Source: an uncultured Veillonella sp.
GTDB lineage: Bacteria; Bacillota; Negativicutes; Veillonellales; Veillonellaceae
Length of the DNA stretch: 64,000 bases
Direction: 5' to 3'
NCBI RefSeq assembly: GCF_934230905.1
Contig: NZ_CAKQFJ010000008.1
Coordinates: 1-64,000 of the forward strand
Of the stretch, positions 45,360 to 54,171 are shown piece after piece; position 1 is the stretch's first letter; every line of letters begins with the position of its first letter. The notes beneath the pieces were generated by a model, which saw only the letters and a list, made by a program, of their open reading frames with translations, had not been told where the DNA came from and did not search any database. The position numbers and the translations under genes are program-made.

Positions 45360-45369
45360 AGGGGTTTAT

Positions 45370-46719
45370 ATGTTACGAAAACGTTGGTTTCGGTGGTTGA
45401 TTCCGGGCCTTAATATTAAACGTTGGCTTGCTCTCTATAGTTTAGGGATAGGCTTATTAATTATAGGTATTTCACTATTATTTAATTATCAATGGTTATC
45501 GTATATAGAAGATATTGTTCTTGCGTATTCATATTTTCTAACAGGCTATTATAATTATAATGTATTAATCTTAGTAGGTGCTGTGTTAATAGGTATAGCG
45601 GCCATATTGATTTTACTTGGCACGAGCAAGGTAATTAAAACAATTATTCGTGCAGTATTGCCTGATCCATCTAGCAAAGTATCGGATATTATTTTTCAAA
45701 ATATTCGACTTGATAAAGGTCCTAAAATTGTTGTTATAGGTGGTGGGACTGGTTTATCCAATCTGTTGCGCGGCTTGAAAGCTCATACCTCTAATTTGTC
45801 AGCTATCGTAACTGTAGCTGATGATGGCGGTTCTTCTGGTCGCCTGCGTGAAGATTTTAAAATGATAGCACCTGGTGATTTACGTAACTGTCTTGTAGCA
45901 CTGGCTGAGCAAGAAGGGGTCATGGAAAACTTATTCCGGTATCGTTTTGAAGGGAATAATGAGCTTTCTGGGCATAGTTTTGGGAATCTTTTTATTACTG
46001 CTTTAGCTCAGGTATATAATGGTGATGTAGAAGAAGCTCTTGAAGCAGCTAGTAAATTGTTGCGTGTTCGAGGTCGTGTTATTCCATCATCTACTGAATT
46101 TATTCAGCTTAGTGCCGAATTGGTAGATGGTACTATTGTTGATGGTGAAAGTAACATACCACACTCAGGGCAAAGAGTTAAACGAGTATTTAGTACACCA
46201 GAACATCCAAAACCTGAAGGTGCCGCATTACAAGCTATTGATGAAGCAGATGTTATTATTTTAGGACCAGGTAGTCTTTATACAAGTATTATTCCTAATT
46301 TATTGACGGATAAAATTGCTGATCATGTTCGTGCTAGTAAGGCGAATAAAATTTATATAGCTAATGTAATGACGCAACCAGGTGAAACATCAGGCTACAC
46401 ATTGGCCGATCATGTACAGGCTATTATCGATCATAGTGGGATAGGTATCATCGATACTGTTCTTGCTAATGATGGTCCTTTACCAATTCAGATGGTAGAA
46501 CAGTATAGTGCCGTTGGTTCAGAGCCGATGGTAATTGATTCAAAACGATTGCAAGATATGGGGATTCGTACGGTTAGAGCAACATTGATTAGTCAAGACA
46601 AACCGGCTATTCATGACCCAGAACGCTTAGGTAAGGTTCTTATGGATATTATTTATGCTATGAAATCAGATATGGAACCACGCGTATTAGAGTATTATCT
46701 GCGTCGTGCGGATCATTAG
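45370..46719 (+). CDS. yvcK: YvcK/CofD-like gluconeogenesis factor with N-terminal membrane region
   Basis: 449 residues. The first 100 residues contain two hydrophobic helices, so this version is membrane-attached; B. subtilis YvcK (about 317 residues) lacks them. The CofD-like domain starts at about 118 with KIVVIGGGTGLSNLLRGLK and VTVADDGGSSGRLREDF. YvcK proteins bind UDP-sugars and affect carbon flow and cell shape. It lies between rapZ and whiA. Confidence 0.93.
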   Translation: MLRKRWFRWLIPGLNIKRWLALYSLGIGLLIIGISLLFNYQWLSYIEDIVLAYSYFLTGYYNYNVLILVGAVLIGIAAILILLGTSKVIKTIIRAVLPDPSSKVSDIIFQNIRLDKGPKIVVIGGGTGLSNLLRGLKAHTSNLSAIVTVADDGGSSGRLREDFKMIAPGDLRNCLVALAEQEGVMENLFRYRFEGNNELSGHSFGNLFITALAQVYNGDVEEALEAASKLLRVRGRVIPSSTEFIQLSAELVDGTIVDGESNIPHSGQRVKRVFSTPEHPKPEGAALQAIDEADVIILGPGSLYTSIIPNLLTDKIADHVRASKANKIYIANVMTQPGETSGYTLADHVQAIIDHSGIGIIDTVLANDGPLPIQMVEQYSAVGSEPMVIDSKRLQDMGIRTVRATLISQDKPAIHDPERLGKVLMDIIYAMKSDMEPRVLEYYLRRADH

Positions 46720-46731
46720 AAAGGAAAATCT

Positions 46732-47679
46732 ATGTCTTTTGCAGAAGATGTGAAAAATGAATTATGTGCCTATGAGCCTGAAACGGATACCGATGTGGCC
46801 ATGAAGATTGAAGCATCCTGCTTATTGCGCATGGGTGGTTCCTTGCTACTCGGTATGAATGGAGCTATCGGTATACGACTAGCCACTGCTAATAATGCGG
46901 TGGCTAGACGTTTGCTAGGCATACTAAAAAAACAATATGAATTGCCGACACATGTTATGGTACGGCAAGGTTTGAATTTGCGGAAAAAGAATATGTATAC
47001 ACTGACGGTTGATCCATCTCAAGAAGGGCGTCAAGCCTTAGAGGATTTAGCGTTGTGGCCTGTTACCGAGCAATTGCCGAGGAAGTGGTTACACTCGATG
47101 GAGGCGCGACGTGCCTTTTTGCGTGGTGCTTTTTTAGGAGGCGGATCCGTTAATAAACCGCAAAGTGATTATCATCTTGAGTTTATGACGGGCAATGAAG
47201 CTTTCGCACGAGAGATTGTATATGTATTAAAATTATTTCACATTCATGCAGGTCTGACAGAGCGTAAAGAGGAATACGTGGTGTACCTCAAAGAAGGCGA
47301 TGCGGTAACCAATTGTTTACAGGTTATGGGTGCCCAATCGGCGTTGATGGAATTTGAAAATGTACGTATTATGAAAACAGTTCGTAATCAGATCAATCGA
47401 CAGGTAAATTGTGAGACTGCAAATTTACAAAAGACCGTAGATGCCGCAGTGCGTCAAGTAAAGGCTATCCGCATATTAGATGAATATGTTGGGATTGATT
47501 CGTTACCTGATAAGTTGAAAATTGTAGCTAGATTGCGTTGGGATAACCCTGAGGCGAGTTTAAAAGAATTAGAAGAAATGATGAATGGTACCTTAACAAA
47601 ATCTGGTATTGGACATCGTTTGAAAAAGTTAGAAACATTAGCCCTTACGTATGATCCTATGGGGCTAGAAGAGGTTTAA
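46732..47679 (+). CDS. whiA: WhiA, DNA-binding protein with LAGLIDADG-like fold
   Basis: 315 residues. The N-terminal SFAEDVKNELCAYEPE, the homing-endonuclease-like region FLRGAFLGGGSVNKPQSDYHLEF, and the C-terminal helix-turn-helix (LKELEEMMNGTLTKSGIGHRLKKLE) define WhiA. It is linked to cell division and chromosome segregation in Gram-positive bacteria. Confidence 0.96.
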   Translation: MSFAEDVKNELCAYEPETDTDVAMKIEASCLLRMGGSLLLGMNGAIGIRLATANNAVARRLLGILKKQYELPTHVMVRQGLNLRKKNMYTLTVDPSQEGRQALEDLALWPVTEQLPRKWLHSMEARRAFLRGAFLGGGSVNKPQSDYHLEFMTGNEAFAREIVYVLKLFHIHAGLTERKEEYVVYLKEGDAVTNCLQVMGAQSALMEFENVRIMKTVRNQINRQVNCETANLQKTVDAAVRQVKAIRILDEYVGIDSLPDKLKIVARLRWDNPEASLKELEEMMNGTLTKSGIGHRLKKLETLALTYDPMGLEEV

Positions 47680-47683
47680 TATT

Positions 47684-50593
47684 ATGTTATTTAAGAAAAC
47701 ATATAAGCTAGCAACTATGTTAGCAGTTATGGGGGCATTGACAGGTCATGCAGCAAGCGATATAGATTTGAACTCCATAGGATATTTTTCGTTTACTCCA
47801 TTACCAACGGAATTACAAGCACAGAAAGATACATTGATTTTATCCGATAGTCCTGAATATGTGGGACCTGTAGGTGGTGTTTTAAGTGCAGGTAGCATTA
47901 ATGGAAAAGGGCGTATTTACTTTTATCATGTAAATGAAATGTCAGAACCACACAAGATTGCTATTATATTGGAGAATACTGGCAATGAACCGAATGGAAT
48001 TGCTGTATTTCGAGAGTTGAAATCAGTTGCAACATCTGATTATTTTGCAGCTGGACGTGATTTGTCGAGAAAAGAATTAGAACAACCGTTATCTGATAAA
48101 CCATTATATTCCTTTGTAATGCCACCAAAGAGTCGGCAATTAGTATTTACTGATTTGGAACATTCACCTATTCCAAAAGATGCTCTTTTTACTGGTATTG
48201 TGGATTTACAATCTAGTGCACCGGTATTTGCACGGGTTATGATGATTCCTATGAATCTGAACTCGATTGAGTCTTCGTATTGGGTAAATAATTTGCCTAT
48301 CGACCATGTGCGATTGCGCGGCACATTTACTGGTGCTGAGCGTGAAATGGCAGTAACAAAAGAATATAACACTACATTAGGTGGCGCTTATGTAGAACTT
48401 GGGAATGATCGAGAAGATCGTTTTGTGGAAGGTGTGGATGAGCTTGATAATAAAGCGTATGTAAAAGACGCAGGAAATTATGGTATTTCCTATACCGTTA
48501 AAATTCCTACAAGCGGTGAAGACCCTTTCCGTCTCTATTTCAATCCTTTAGGCGGTGGCTATTCTGGTTCCTTTACTGTAAAAGCGCAACGTCGTTGGCA
48601 AAAAGCACCTAGTGAAAGTATGACATATCATATCGGTGGTGATGATGGACTGATGGCATTGGGGCATAACACCGTATTAGATTCTCGCTATATGGGGAAT
48701 TATTATGGTGGTGATACATTGACCATTGAGTTTATGCCAGCTGGTGCTTCGAATTTACCAGTTCGTTTTTTATTGATTCCAGAAGCATTAGCCAATCCAC
48801 AATATGCTCGCGTATTGGCTACTAATGAAGCTGGTCAGCGAGCGTTGGAAGCAGAAGCGCAGAAAGAGGCAGCAGAAGCAGCTAAAAAAGTTGCAATTGA
48901 AGAAAAAACAGTTGCTGTGAAAACCCAAAAAGAAGAACAAGCTCATCAATTAGCAGAGCAAGCTAAATTAGCGGCCGAAAAAGCGGCAGCAATTCATAAG
49001 GCCGCACAAGCTCGACAAGCTGAACTTGATAAACGTGATGCAGAAGAACAAGCTAAACTTAAAGCAAAAGCTGATGCAGCTGCTGAACGAGTGCGTGCTA
49101 AAGCGGAAACTGATCGTCAATTAGCAGAGCAAAAAGCTAAAGTTGAGGCTCAAAAAACAGAAGCGGCGCGCATTGCAGCAGAGCAAAAAGCTAAAGATGA
49201 TGCAGCTAAAGCAGAAGCAGCACGCATGGCAGCAGAACAAAAGGCCAAGAATGATGCAGCAAGAGCAGAAGCAGCACGCATTGCGGCAGAACAAAAGGCT
49301 AAGGAAGATGCAGCAAGAGCGGAAGCAGCTCGTATTGCAGCAGCCGAAAAAGCTAAAGAAGAGGCCCGCATAGCAGCGGCTAAAGCTGAACAACAACGTA
49401 TAGCTGCAGAACAAGCGGCTCGTGAAAAGGCTGAACGTGAGCAAGCTGCTCGAGAAGCAGCAGAGCAAAAAGCTCGTGAATATGCAGCGAAATTAGAGGC
49501 ACAACGTTTAGAAGCGCAGCGTAAGGCTGAAGAAGAACGCATTTTGGCTGAACAACGTGCAGAAGCAGCTCGTATTGAGGCAGAGCGTAAAGTGGCAGAA
49601 CAAGCGGCTAAAAATGAAGCAGAACGACAAGAAGCTGCTCGTAAAGCTGAAGTGGCTCGACAAGAAGCCGCCCGTCAGGCTGAAGAAAAACGTAAAGCTG
49701 CAGAAGCTAAAGCAGAAGCAGAGCGTATTGCAGCAGAAGCTAAACGTGCTGAAGAGGCTAGAAAAGCGGAAGCAGCCCGACAAGAGGCTATGCGTAAGGC
49801 TGAAATTGCTCGTCAAGAAGCGGCCCGTAAAGCCGAAGAAGAGCGCTTAGCAGCGATTGCTAAAGCTCAAGAAGAGGCACGCAAAGCAGAGGAAGCACGC
49901 CAACGGGAAGAAGCACGTAGGGCAGAAGCAGCACGTCAAGCTGAGGCAAATAGATTGGCAGAGATTGCTAAAGCTGAAGAAGCCGCTCGAAAGGCCGAAG
50001 AACAACGTGTTGCAGAGGAAGCAAAACGTGTAGAAGAAGCGCGTAAAGCAGAAGAGGCACGCCGTGCAGAAGCGGCTCGTAAGGCTGAGGCTGCAAGAAT
50101 TGCGGAAGAAGAACGTATTGCTGCAGCTGCACGACAAGCCGAGGAGGCTCGTATCCGTGAAGAAAATCGTGCAGCAGAGGCTGCTCGTAAAGCTGAGCGT
50201 GAACGGATTGTGAAGGAACAAGCGGAAGCGGCTAGAAAAGCTGAAGAAGCTCGTCAATTGGCAGAAAAACGGTACCGTGAATATGAAATTGCTCAAGAAC
50301 AAGCCAAAGAAGCGCGCCGTCGTGCTGATATTCAACGGGAAGCTCAGAAAAAGGCAGCTCAACGGGCTGAAGAAATCCGTTTAGCTGCACAACGACAAAT
50401 TATTGCTAAGCGAAATGCAGAAATTGCACGTCAAAAATTGGCAGAAGAACGTGAAGCAGCACGTATTGCCGCACAAGGTGGCAAACGTCGTAGCTTTGCT
50501 GAGTTAGATGATGTTAATACATCTGTTGATCAAGATGAAGATAGTACACAAAATGCAGTATCTATTGATCAGTTGACAAGAAAACAACAGTAA
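47684..50593 (+). CDS. Secreted protein with novel N-terminal domain and very long Ala/Glu/Arg/Lys helix
   Basis: 969 residues. A signal peptide is cleaved near GHA (residue 23). Residues about 24-385 form a globular, beta-rich region that I do not recognise. Residues about 385-935 are an almost uninterrupted Ala/Glu/Lys/Arg/Gln stretch with no proline or glycine, predicted as one long helix or coiled coil resembling the TolA stalk. It includes three 18-residue repeats. The C-terminal 35 residues are acidic and Ser/Thr/Gln-rich. It starts 4 nt after whiA with the box inside whiA, so it is the last gene of that operon. As one helix, 550 residues would extend about 80 nm, enough to cross the periplasm and wall. 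TolA-like envelope linker is the best guess; no TolA C-terminal domain is evident. Confidence 0.75.
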   Translation: MLFKKTYKLATMLAVMGALTGHAASDIDLNSIGYFSFTPLPTELQAQKDTLILSDSPEYVGPVGGVLSAGSINGKGRIYFYHVNEMSEPHKIAIILENTGNEPNGIAVFRELKSVATSDYFAAGRDLSRKELEQPLSDKPLYSFVMPPKSRQLVFTDLEHSPIPKDALFTGIVDLQSSAPVFARVMMIPMNLNSIESSYWVNNLPIDHVRLRGTFTGAEREMAVTKEYNTTLGGAYVELGNDREDRFVEGVDELDNKAYVKDAGNYGISYTVKIPTSGEDPFRLYFNPLGGGYSGSFTVKAQRRWQKAPSESMTYHIGGDDGLMALGHNTVLDSRYMGNYYGGDTLTIEFMPAGASNLPVRFLLIPEALANPQYARVLATNEAGQRALEAEAQKEAAEAAKKVAIEEKTVAVKTQKEEQAHQLAEQAKLAAEKAAAIHKAAQARQAELDKRDAEEQAKLKAKADAAAERVRAKAETDRQLAEQKAKVEAQKTEAARIAAEQKAKDDAAKAEAARMAAEQKAKNDAARAEAARIAAEQKAKEDAARAEAARIAAAEKAKEEARIAAAKAEQQRIAAEQAAREKAEREQAAREAAEQKAREYAAKLEAQRLEAQRKAEEERILAEQRAEAARIEAERKVAEQAAKNEAERQEAARKAEVARQEAARQAEEKRKAAEAKAEAERIAAEAKRAEEARKAEAARQEAMRKAEIARQEAARKAEEERLAAIAKAQEEARKAEEARQREEARRAEAARQAEANRLAEIAKAEEAARKAEEQRVAEEAKRVEEARKAEEARRAEAARKAEAARIAEEERIAAAARQAEEARIREENRAAEAARKAERERIVKEQAEAARKAEEARQLAEKRYREYEIAQEQAKEARRRADIQREAQKKAAQRAEEIRLAAQRQIIAKRNAEIARQKLAEEREAARIAAQGGKRRSFAELDDVNTSVDQDEDSTQNAVSIDQLTRKQQ
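49163..49345 (+). repeat. Tandem 54-bp (18-residue) repeats in the helical stalk
   Basis: Units start at 49163, 49217 and 49271, with a partial unit at 49325. Each encodes close variants of AARIAAEQKAKEDAARAE. An 18-residue period equals five turns of an alpha helix, giving a straight charged stripe. The DNA copies differ at synonymous sites, so they are not brand-new, but length variation between strains is likely. Confidence 0.85.
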
Positions 50594-50616
50594 AAGAATC
50601 GATGGATTCCCATAAT

Positions 50617-50648
50617 AAATCGGGTGCCTCTTGGGGTATCCGATTTGT
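50617..50648 (+). terminator. Probable terminator of the whiA operon
   Basis: AAATCGG (50617-50623) pairs with CCGATTT (50640-50646), with further inner pairing (CC/GG) and a following GTGTTT. ATTCCCAT and ATGGGAAT on either side can extend the structure. The T-tract is weak, so confidence is moderate. Confidence 0.6.
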
Positions 50649-50668
50649 GTTTCTTCATGGGAATTACA

Positions 50669-50697
50669 TTGACTTTCACAAGTAATTTCAGTACAAT
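50669..50697 (+). promoter_or_regulatory. Promoter of the pyr operon
   Basis: TTGACT at 50669-50674 and TACAAT at 50692-50697, 17 bp apart. The start near 50704 gives a leader of about 180 nt containing the attenuator. Confidence 0.75.
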
Positions 50698-50761
50698 GAA
50701 TAGAGATAAGTGCAATATACAGTACGAGATGCTGTAGCATTACAAAATCCCTTTTAAATTG

Positions 50762-50859
50762 GTCCAGAGAGGCTAAAAAAGGACATATAGTTGAAGTGCC
50801 CTCAAGGGCTTCTTTGTGTAGACTATCCGACCTTTTGCCTTGGGCAGAAGGTCTTTTTT
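50762..50859 (+). promoter_or_regulatory. PyrR-type attenuator in the pyr leader
   Basis: GTCCAGAGAGGCT at 50762-50774 matches the PyrR RNA-binding consensus (ARUCCNGNGAGGYU) almost fully. A GCCC/GGGC hairpin lies at 50798-50809. A terminator follows, GACCTTTTGCC (50829-50839) pairing with GGCAGAAGGTC (50843-50853), then six T. In the established B. subtilis mechanism UMP-bound PyrR stabilises the anti-antiterminator and lets the terminator form. PyrR itself is not in the window. Confidence 0.85.
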
Positions 50860-50882
50860 GTTATATAAGATAGGAGGCAATC

Positions 50883-51833
50883 ATGGGACAAGTGAGTTTG
50901 CATGGCAAACATTTGTTAGGGTTACAACATGCTACACCAGAAGAGATTAAATTGATTCTTGATGTAGCTAAAAAGATGAAGAAGGTTGTTTTGTCTGATG
51001 ACAAAAAAATCCCTTACTTGAAAGGTAAGGCGATTATCAATCTATTCATGGAACCTAGTACACGTACGCGTAGTTCCTTTGAACTAGCAGGTAAATATTT
51101 AGGGGCAGATGTAATCAATATTACACCAAGTGGTTCCTCTATGGGGAAGGGTGAAAGCTTCCGTGATACATTATTGACATTGTCCTATATGGGAACGGAT
51201 GCTATCGTAATGCGCAGTAGTGCAGAAGGGGCTCCTTTATATGCGACAAAAGCTGTTGATCCTATCATTATTAATGCTGGCGATGGTGCCCATGAACATC
51301 CAACACAAGCATTGCTCGATATGTTCTCCATCATTGAACGTAAAGGTTCACTAGAAGGCAAAAAGGTTGTTATCGTAGGTGATATTATGCATAGCCGTGT
51401 AGCTCGCTCTGATGTCTACGGCCTTACTAAAATGGGGGCTGACGTTCATTTAGCAGGTCCTCGTACCATGCTGTATCCTGAACTTGAAAAAATGGGTGTT
51501 ACCATTCATCACGATGTGCGTGAAGCTGTAAAAGATGCAGATGTTGTCAATGTACTTCGCATTCAATTAGAACGCATTCACTCTGCTCTATATCCAACAA
51601 ATCGCGAATATGCGCGTATTTTTGGTATCAATAAAGATGTATTAAGCCTAGCAAAAGATGATGTTATGGTCATGCATCCAGGCCCAATGAACCGTGGCCT
51701 TGAAATTTCCCCAGATGTAGCCTACTGGGATCAATCCGTAATTCAAGAACAAGTACGCAATGGTGTATCCGTTCGTATGGCTGTATTGTACTTAACAATT
51801 CATGGAGGTGACGGTAGTGAGCTTGCTTATTAA
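50883..51833 (+). CDS. pyrB: PyrB, aspartate carbamoyltransferase catalytic chain
   Basis: 316 residues; the ATG follows TAGGAGG. The carbamoyl-phosphate site STRTRSSFELA and the HPTQALLDMFSI and aspartate-binding regions (LRIQLERIHSALYP) are present. It makes carbamoyl aspartate, the committed step of pyrimidine synthesis. No regulatory chain (pyrI) is adjacent. Its end overlaps pyrC by 17 nt. Confidence 0.97.
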   Translation: MGQVSLHGKHLLGLQHATPEEIKLILDVAKKMKKVVLSDDKKIPYLKGKAIINLFMEPSTRTRSSFELAGKYLGADVINITPSGSSMGKGESFRDTLLTLSYMGTDAIVMRSSAEGAPLYATKAVDPIIINAGDGAHEHPTQALLDMFSIIERKGSLEGKKVVIVGDIMHSRVARSDVYGLTKMGADVHLAGPRTMLYPELEKMGVTIHHDVREAVKDADVVNVLRIQLERIHSALYPTNREYARIFGINKDVLSLAKDDVMVMHPGPMNRGLEISPDVAYWDQSVIQEQVRNGVSVRMAVLYLTIHGGDGSELAY

Positions 51834-53103
51834 AAATGGTACGGTAGTCAATCCGGCAAAACAACAACATGAAGTAGCAGACGTTCTCGTGAAAGATGGT
51901 AAAATTGCAGCCATCGGTCAAAATTTAAGTGCAGACGGTGCTGAAGTATATGATGCAACAGGACTTATTGTAGCACCGGGTCTTATCGATATTCATACAC
52001 ATTTGCGCGAACCAGGCCAAGAAGCAAAAGAAGACTTTTATTCTGGTACACAAGCGGCAGCTGCTGGTGGTTTTACACGTGTTGTGACTATGGCGAATAC
52101 AACACCAGTAGTAGATAATGCAGCTCTTGTAAGAGGTTTGAAAAAACAAGCGGAACTTACTGGCGTAGTAAAAGTAGAATTCATCGGTGCTGTATCTAAG
52201 AACCTTGAAGGAAAAGAACTTGCTGAATTAGGTGATATGGCTGAAGCAGGCGTTGTAGCTTACTCAGATGATGGCCATTATGTTGAAAGTGCTGCTTTTA
52301 TGCGTCGTGCGTTAGAATATTCTTCCATGTTCAATAAAATGGTTATCGACCATGCAGAAGATATTAGTTTGACTAAAAATGGTCACATGCATGAAGGCTT
52401 TGTATCTTATGAAATGGGTGTTATCGGTCGTCCCGCTGTAGCTGAAGACTTGGCTGTAGCCCGTGATATTTTATTAGCGGAAATGACAGGTGGTCATATC
52501 CATATTGCTCACGTAAGTAGTAAAAATACAGTTGATATGGTACGCCGTGCAAAGGCTAAAGGGGTTAATGTGACTTGTGAAGTAACAAGCCAACATCTAT
52601 CCTTTACTGACGAATATTTGCGCGAATATAATCCGGCTTTTAAAATGGCACCACCAATTCGTTCTGAGGATCATCGTCAAGCATTGCTAGAAGGTTTAAA
52701 AGATGGCACCATTGATGCTATCATTACCGACCATGCACCACATGCATTCGAAGAAAAAGACCACGAATTTTGCTGTGCTCCAAATGGTTTTAGCGGTCTT
52801 GAAACATCCTTGGCTGGCGTTATTACAAATGCCTATGGTTCAGATAAACTTAGTATTGACCAAGTGGTGTATTACATGAGTACTCGCCCAGCTGAGTTGT
52901 TGCATTTAGATGCAGGTGTTTTAGAAGTTGGTAAAACAGCGGATATTACAGTATTCTCTACTACAGAACAATGGACTGTAGATAGAAATAAATTTTATAC
53001 AAAAGGTAAAGTTAGCCCATTTGATGGCATGACTGTTACTGGCAAAGCAAAGCTTACCGTTGTAGACGGTAACATCGTTATGAAGGAGGGCGTGGTCCTA
53101 TAA
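51817..53103 (+). CDS. pyrC: PyrC, dihydroorotase (type I)
   Basis: 428 residues from the GTG at 51817, 7 nt after GGAGGT; a longer frame from 51802 would cover that box. The metal-binding HTHLREPG, the AAAGGFTRVVTMANT segment, VIDHAED, HIAHVSS and TDHAPH are the type I dihydroorotase motifs. It closes the pyrimidine ring. It is coupled to carA by a TAATG overlap. Confidence 0.97.
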   Translation: MSLLIKNGTVVNPAKQQHEVADVLVKDGKIAAIGQNLSADGAEVYDATGLIVAPGLIDIHTHLREPGQEAKEDFYSGTQAAAAGGFTRVVTMANTTPVVDNAALVRGLKKQAELTGVVKVEFIGAVSKNLEGKELAELGDMAEAGVVAYSDDGHYVESAAFMRRALEYSSMFNKMVIDHAEDISLTKNGHMHEGFVSYEMGVIGRPAVAEDLAVARDILLAEMTGGHIHIAHVSSKNTVDMVRRAKAKGVNVTCEVTSQHLSFTDEYLREYNPAFKMAPPIRSEDHRQALLEGLKDGTIDAIITDHAPHAFEEKDHEFCCAPNGFSGLETSLAGVITNAYGSDKLSIDQVVYYMSTRPAELLHLDAGVLEVGKTADITVFSTTEQWTVDRNKFYTKGKVSPFDGMTVTGKAKLTVVDGNIVMKEGVVL

Positions 53104-54170
53104 TGAAAGGCAAATTAGTTCTGGAAGATGGTTCCGTATTTGAAGGTTCCCTATTAGGCGGCGCTCCTACTGTGGGCGAGGTTGTGTTTAATACAGGCAT
53201 GACTGGCTATCAAGAAATTTTAACTGACCCATCCTATGCGGATCAAATTATTACATTAACATATCCATTGGTTGGTAACTATGGCACATTAAATGCTATT
53301 ACACAAGGGCCTAAACCATACTGTAAAGGCTTTATCGTGGGTGAACTATGTGATTTTCCATCCAATTGGCAAAACGAAGGTTTGTTCAGCGAATACTTAC
53401 GTTTGCACGGCATTCCTTGCCTCTATGATGTAGATACGCGTGCTATTACCCGTACTATTCGTAACCATGGTGTTATGAAAGGTGTACTTGTGCGCGCTGA
53501 TTATCCGATGGAGGATATTCAAAAATTATTTAAACAAGAATTGCCAACAGACCAAGTTATGCGCGTCACTACAAAATGGCAAGGCATGCGTGGCGATAAA
53601 AATGCAGAATTCCATGTGGCTGTAATGGATTATGGTGTAAAAGAAAATATTCTTCGATCCTTAGAGGTTGCTGGTTGCCGTTTAACTGTATTCCCAGCAG
53701 ATTCTAAAGCAGAAGATGTACTTGCTGTTAATCCTGATGGTATTTTCTTGTCCAATGGCCCTGGAGACCCTCAAGATTTAGGTTATGCAGTAGAAGAAGT
53801 GAAGAAAATGTTTGGTAAGAAACCAATCTTTGGTATCTGCATGGGTCACCAAGTATTGGCACAAGCTTATGGTGGTACTACATTTAAATTAAAATTTGGT
53901 CATCGTGGTTCTAACCATCCTGTACAAGACCTTCGTACCGGCCGTGTATATATTACATCTCAAAACCATGGTTTTGCTGTAGATGATACATCTTTACCTG
54001 ATTGTATTGAAATCACACATCGCAGTGTGAACGATGGTACTGTAGAAGGTATGCGCCATAAAGAATTACCAATCTTCTCCGTACAATACCACCCAGAAGC
54101 GTCTCCTGGACCTACTGATAACCTATATTTGTTTGATGAATTTGAAGATATGATGAGAAAGGGAAAATAA
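53103..54170 (+). CDS. carA: CarA, carbamoyl-phosphate synthase small subunit
   Basis: 355 residues. The N-terminal domain (LEDGSVFEGSLLGG, FNTGMTGYQEILTDPSY) is followed by a class I glutaminase with nucleophile Cys246 in FGICMGHQVLAQAYGG, and the His/Glu pair in SVQYHPEASPGP. It supplies ammonia from glutamine to CarB, which starts 1 nt after its stop. Confidence 0.97.
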   Translation: MKGKLVLEDGSVFEGSLLGGAPTVGEVVFNTGMTGYQEILTDPSYADQIITLTYPLVGNYGTLNAITQGPKPYCKGFIVGELCDFPSNWQNEGLFSEYLRLHGIPCLYDVDTRAITRTIRNHGVMKGVLVRADYPMEDIQKLFKQELPTDQVMRVTTKWQGMRGDKNAEFHVAVMDYGVKENILRSLEVAGCRLTVFPADSKAEDVLAVNPDGIFLSNGPGDPQDLGYAVEEVKKMFGKKPIFGICMGHQVLAQAYGGTTFKLKFGHRGSNHPVQDLRTGRVYITSQNHGFAVDDTSLPDCIEITHRSVNDGTVEGMRHKELPIFSVQYHPEASPGPTDNLYLFDEFEDMMRKGK

Positions 54171-54171
54171 T

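Noticed and set aside
49121..49850. Several overlapping antisense and alternate-frame reading frames (up to about 130-170 codons) in the Ala/Glu-rich gene
   Set aside because: They are produced by the repetitive GCN/GAA/AAA codon pattern, lack ribosome-binding sites, and translate to Ser/Cys/Phe-rich low-complexity peptides.
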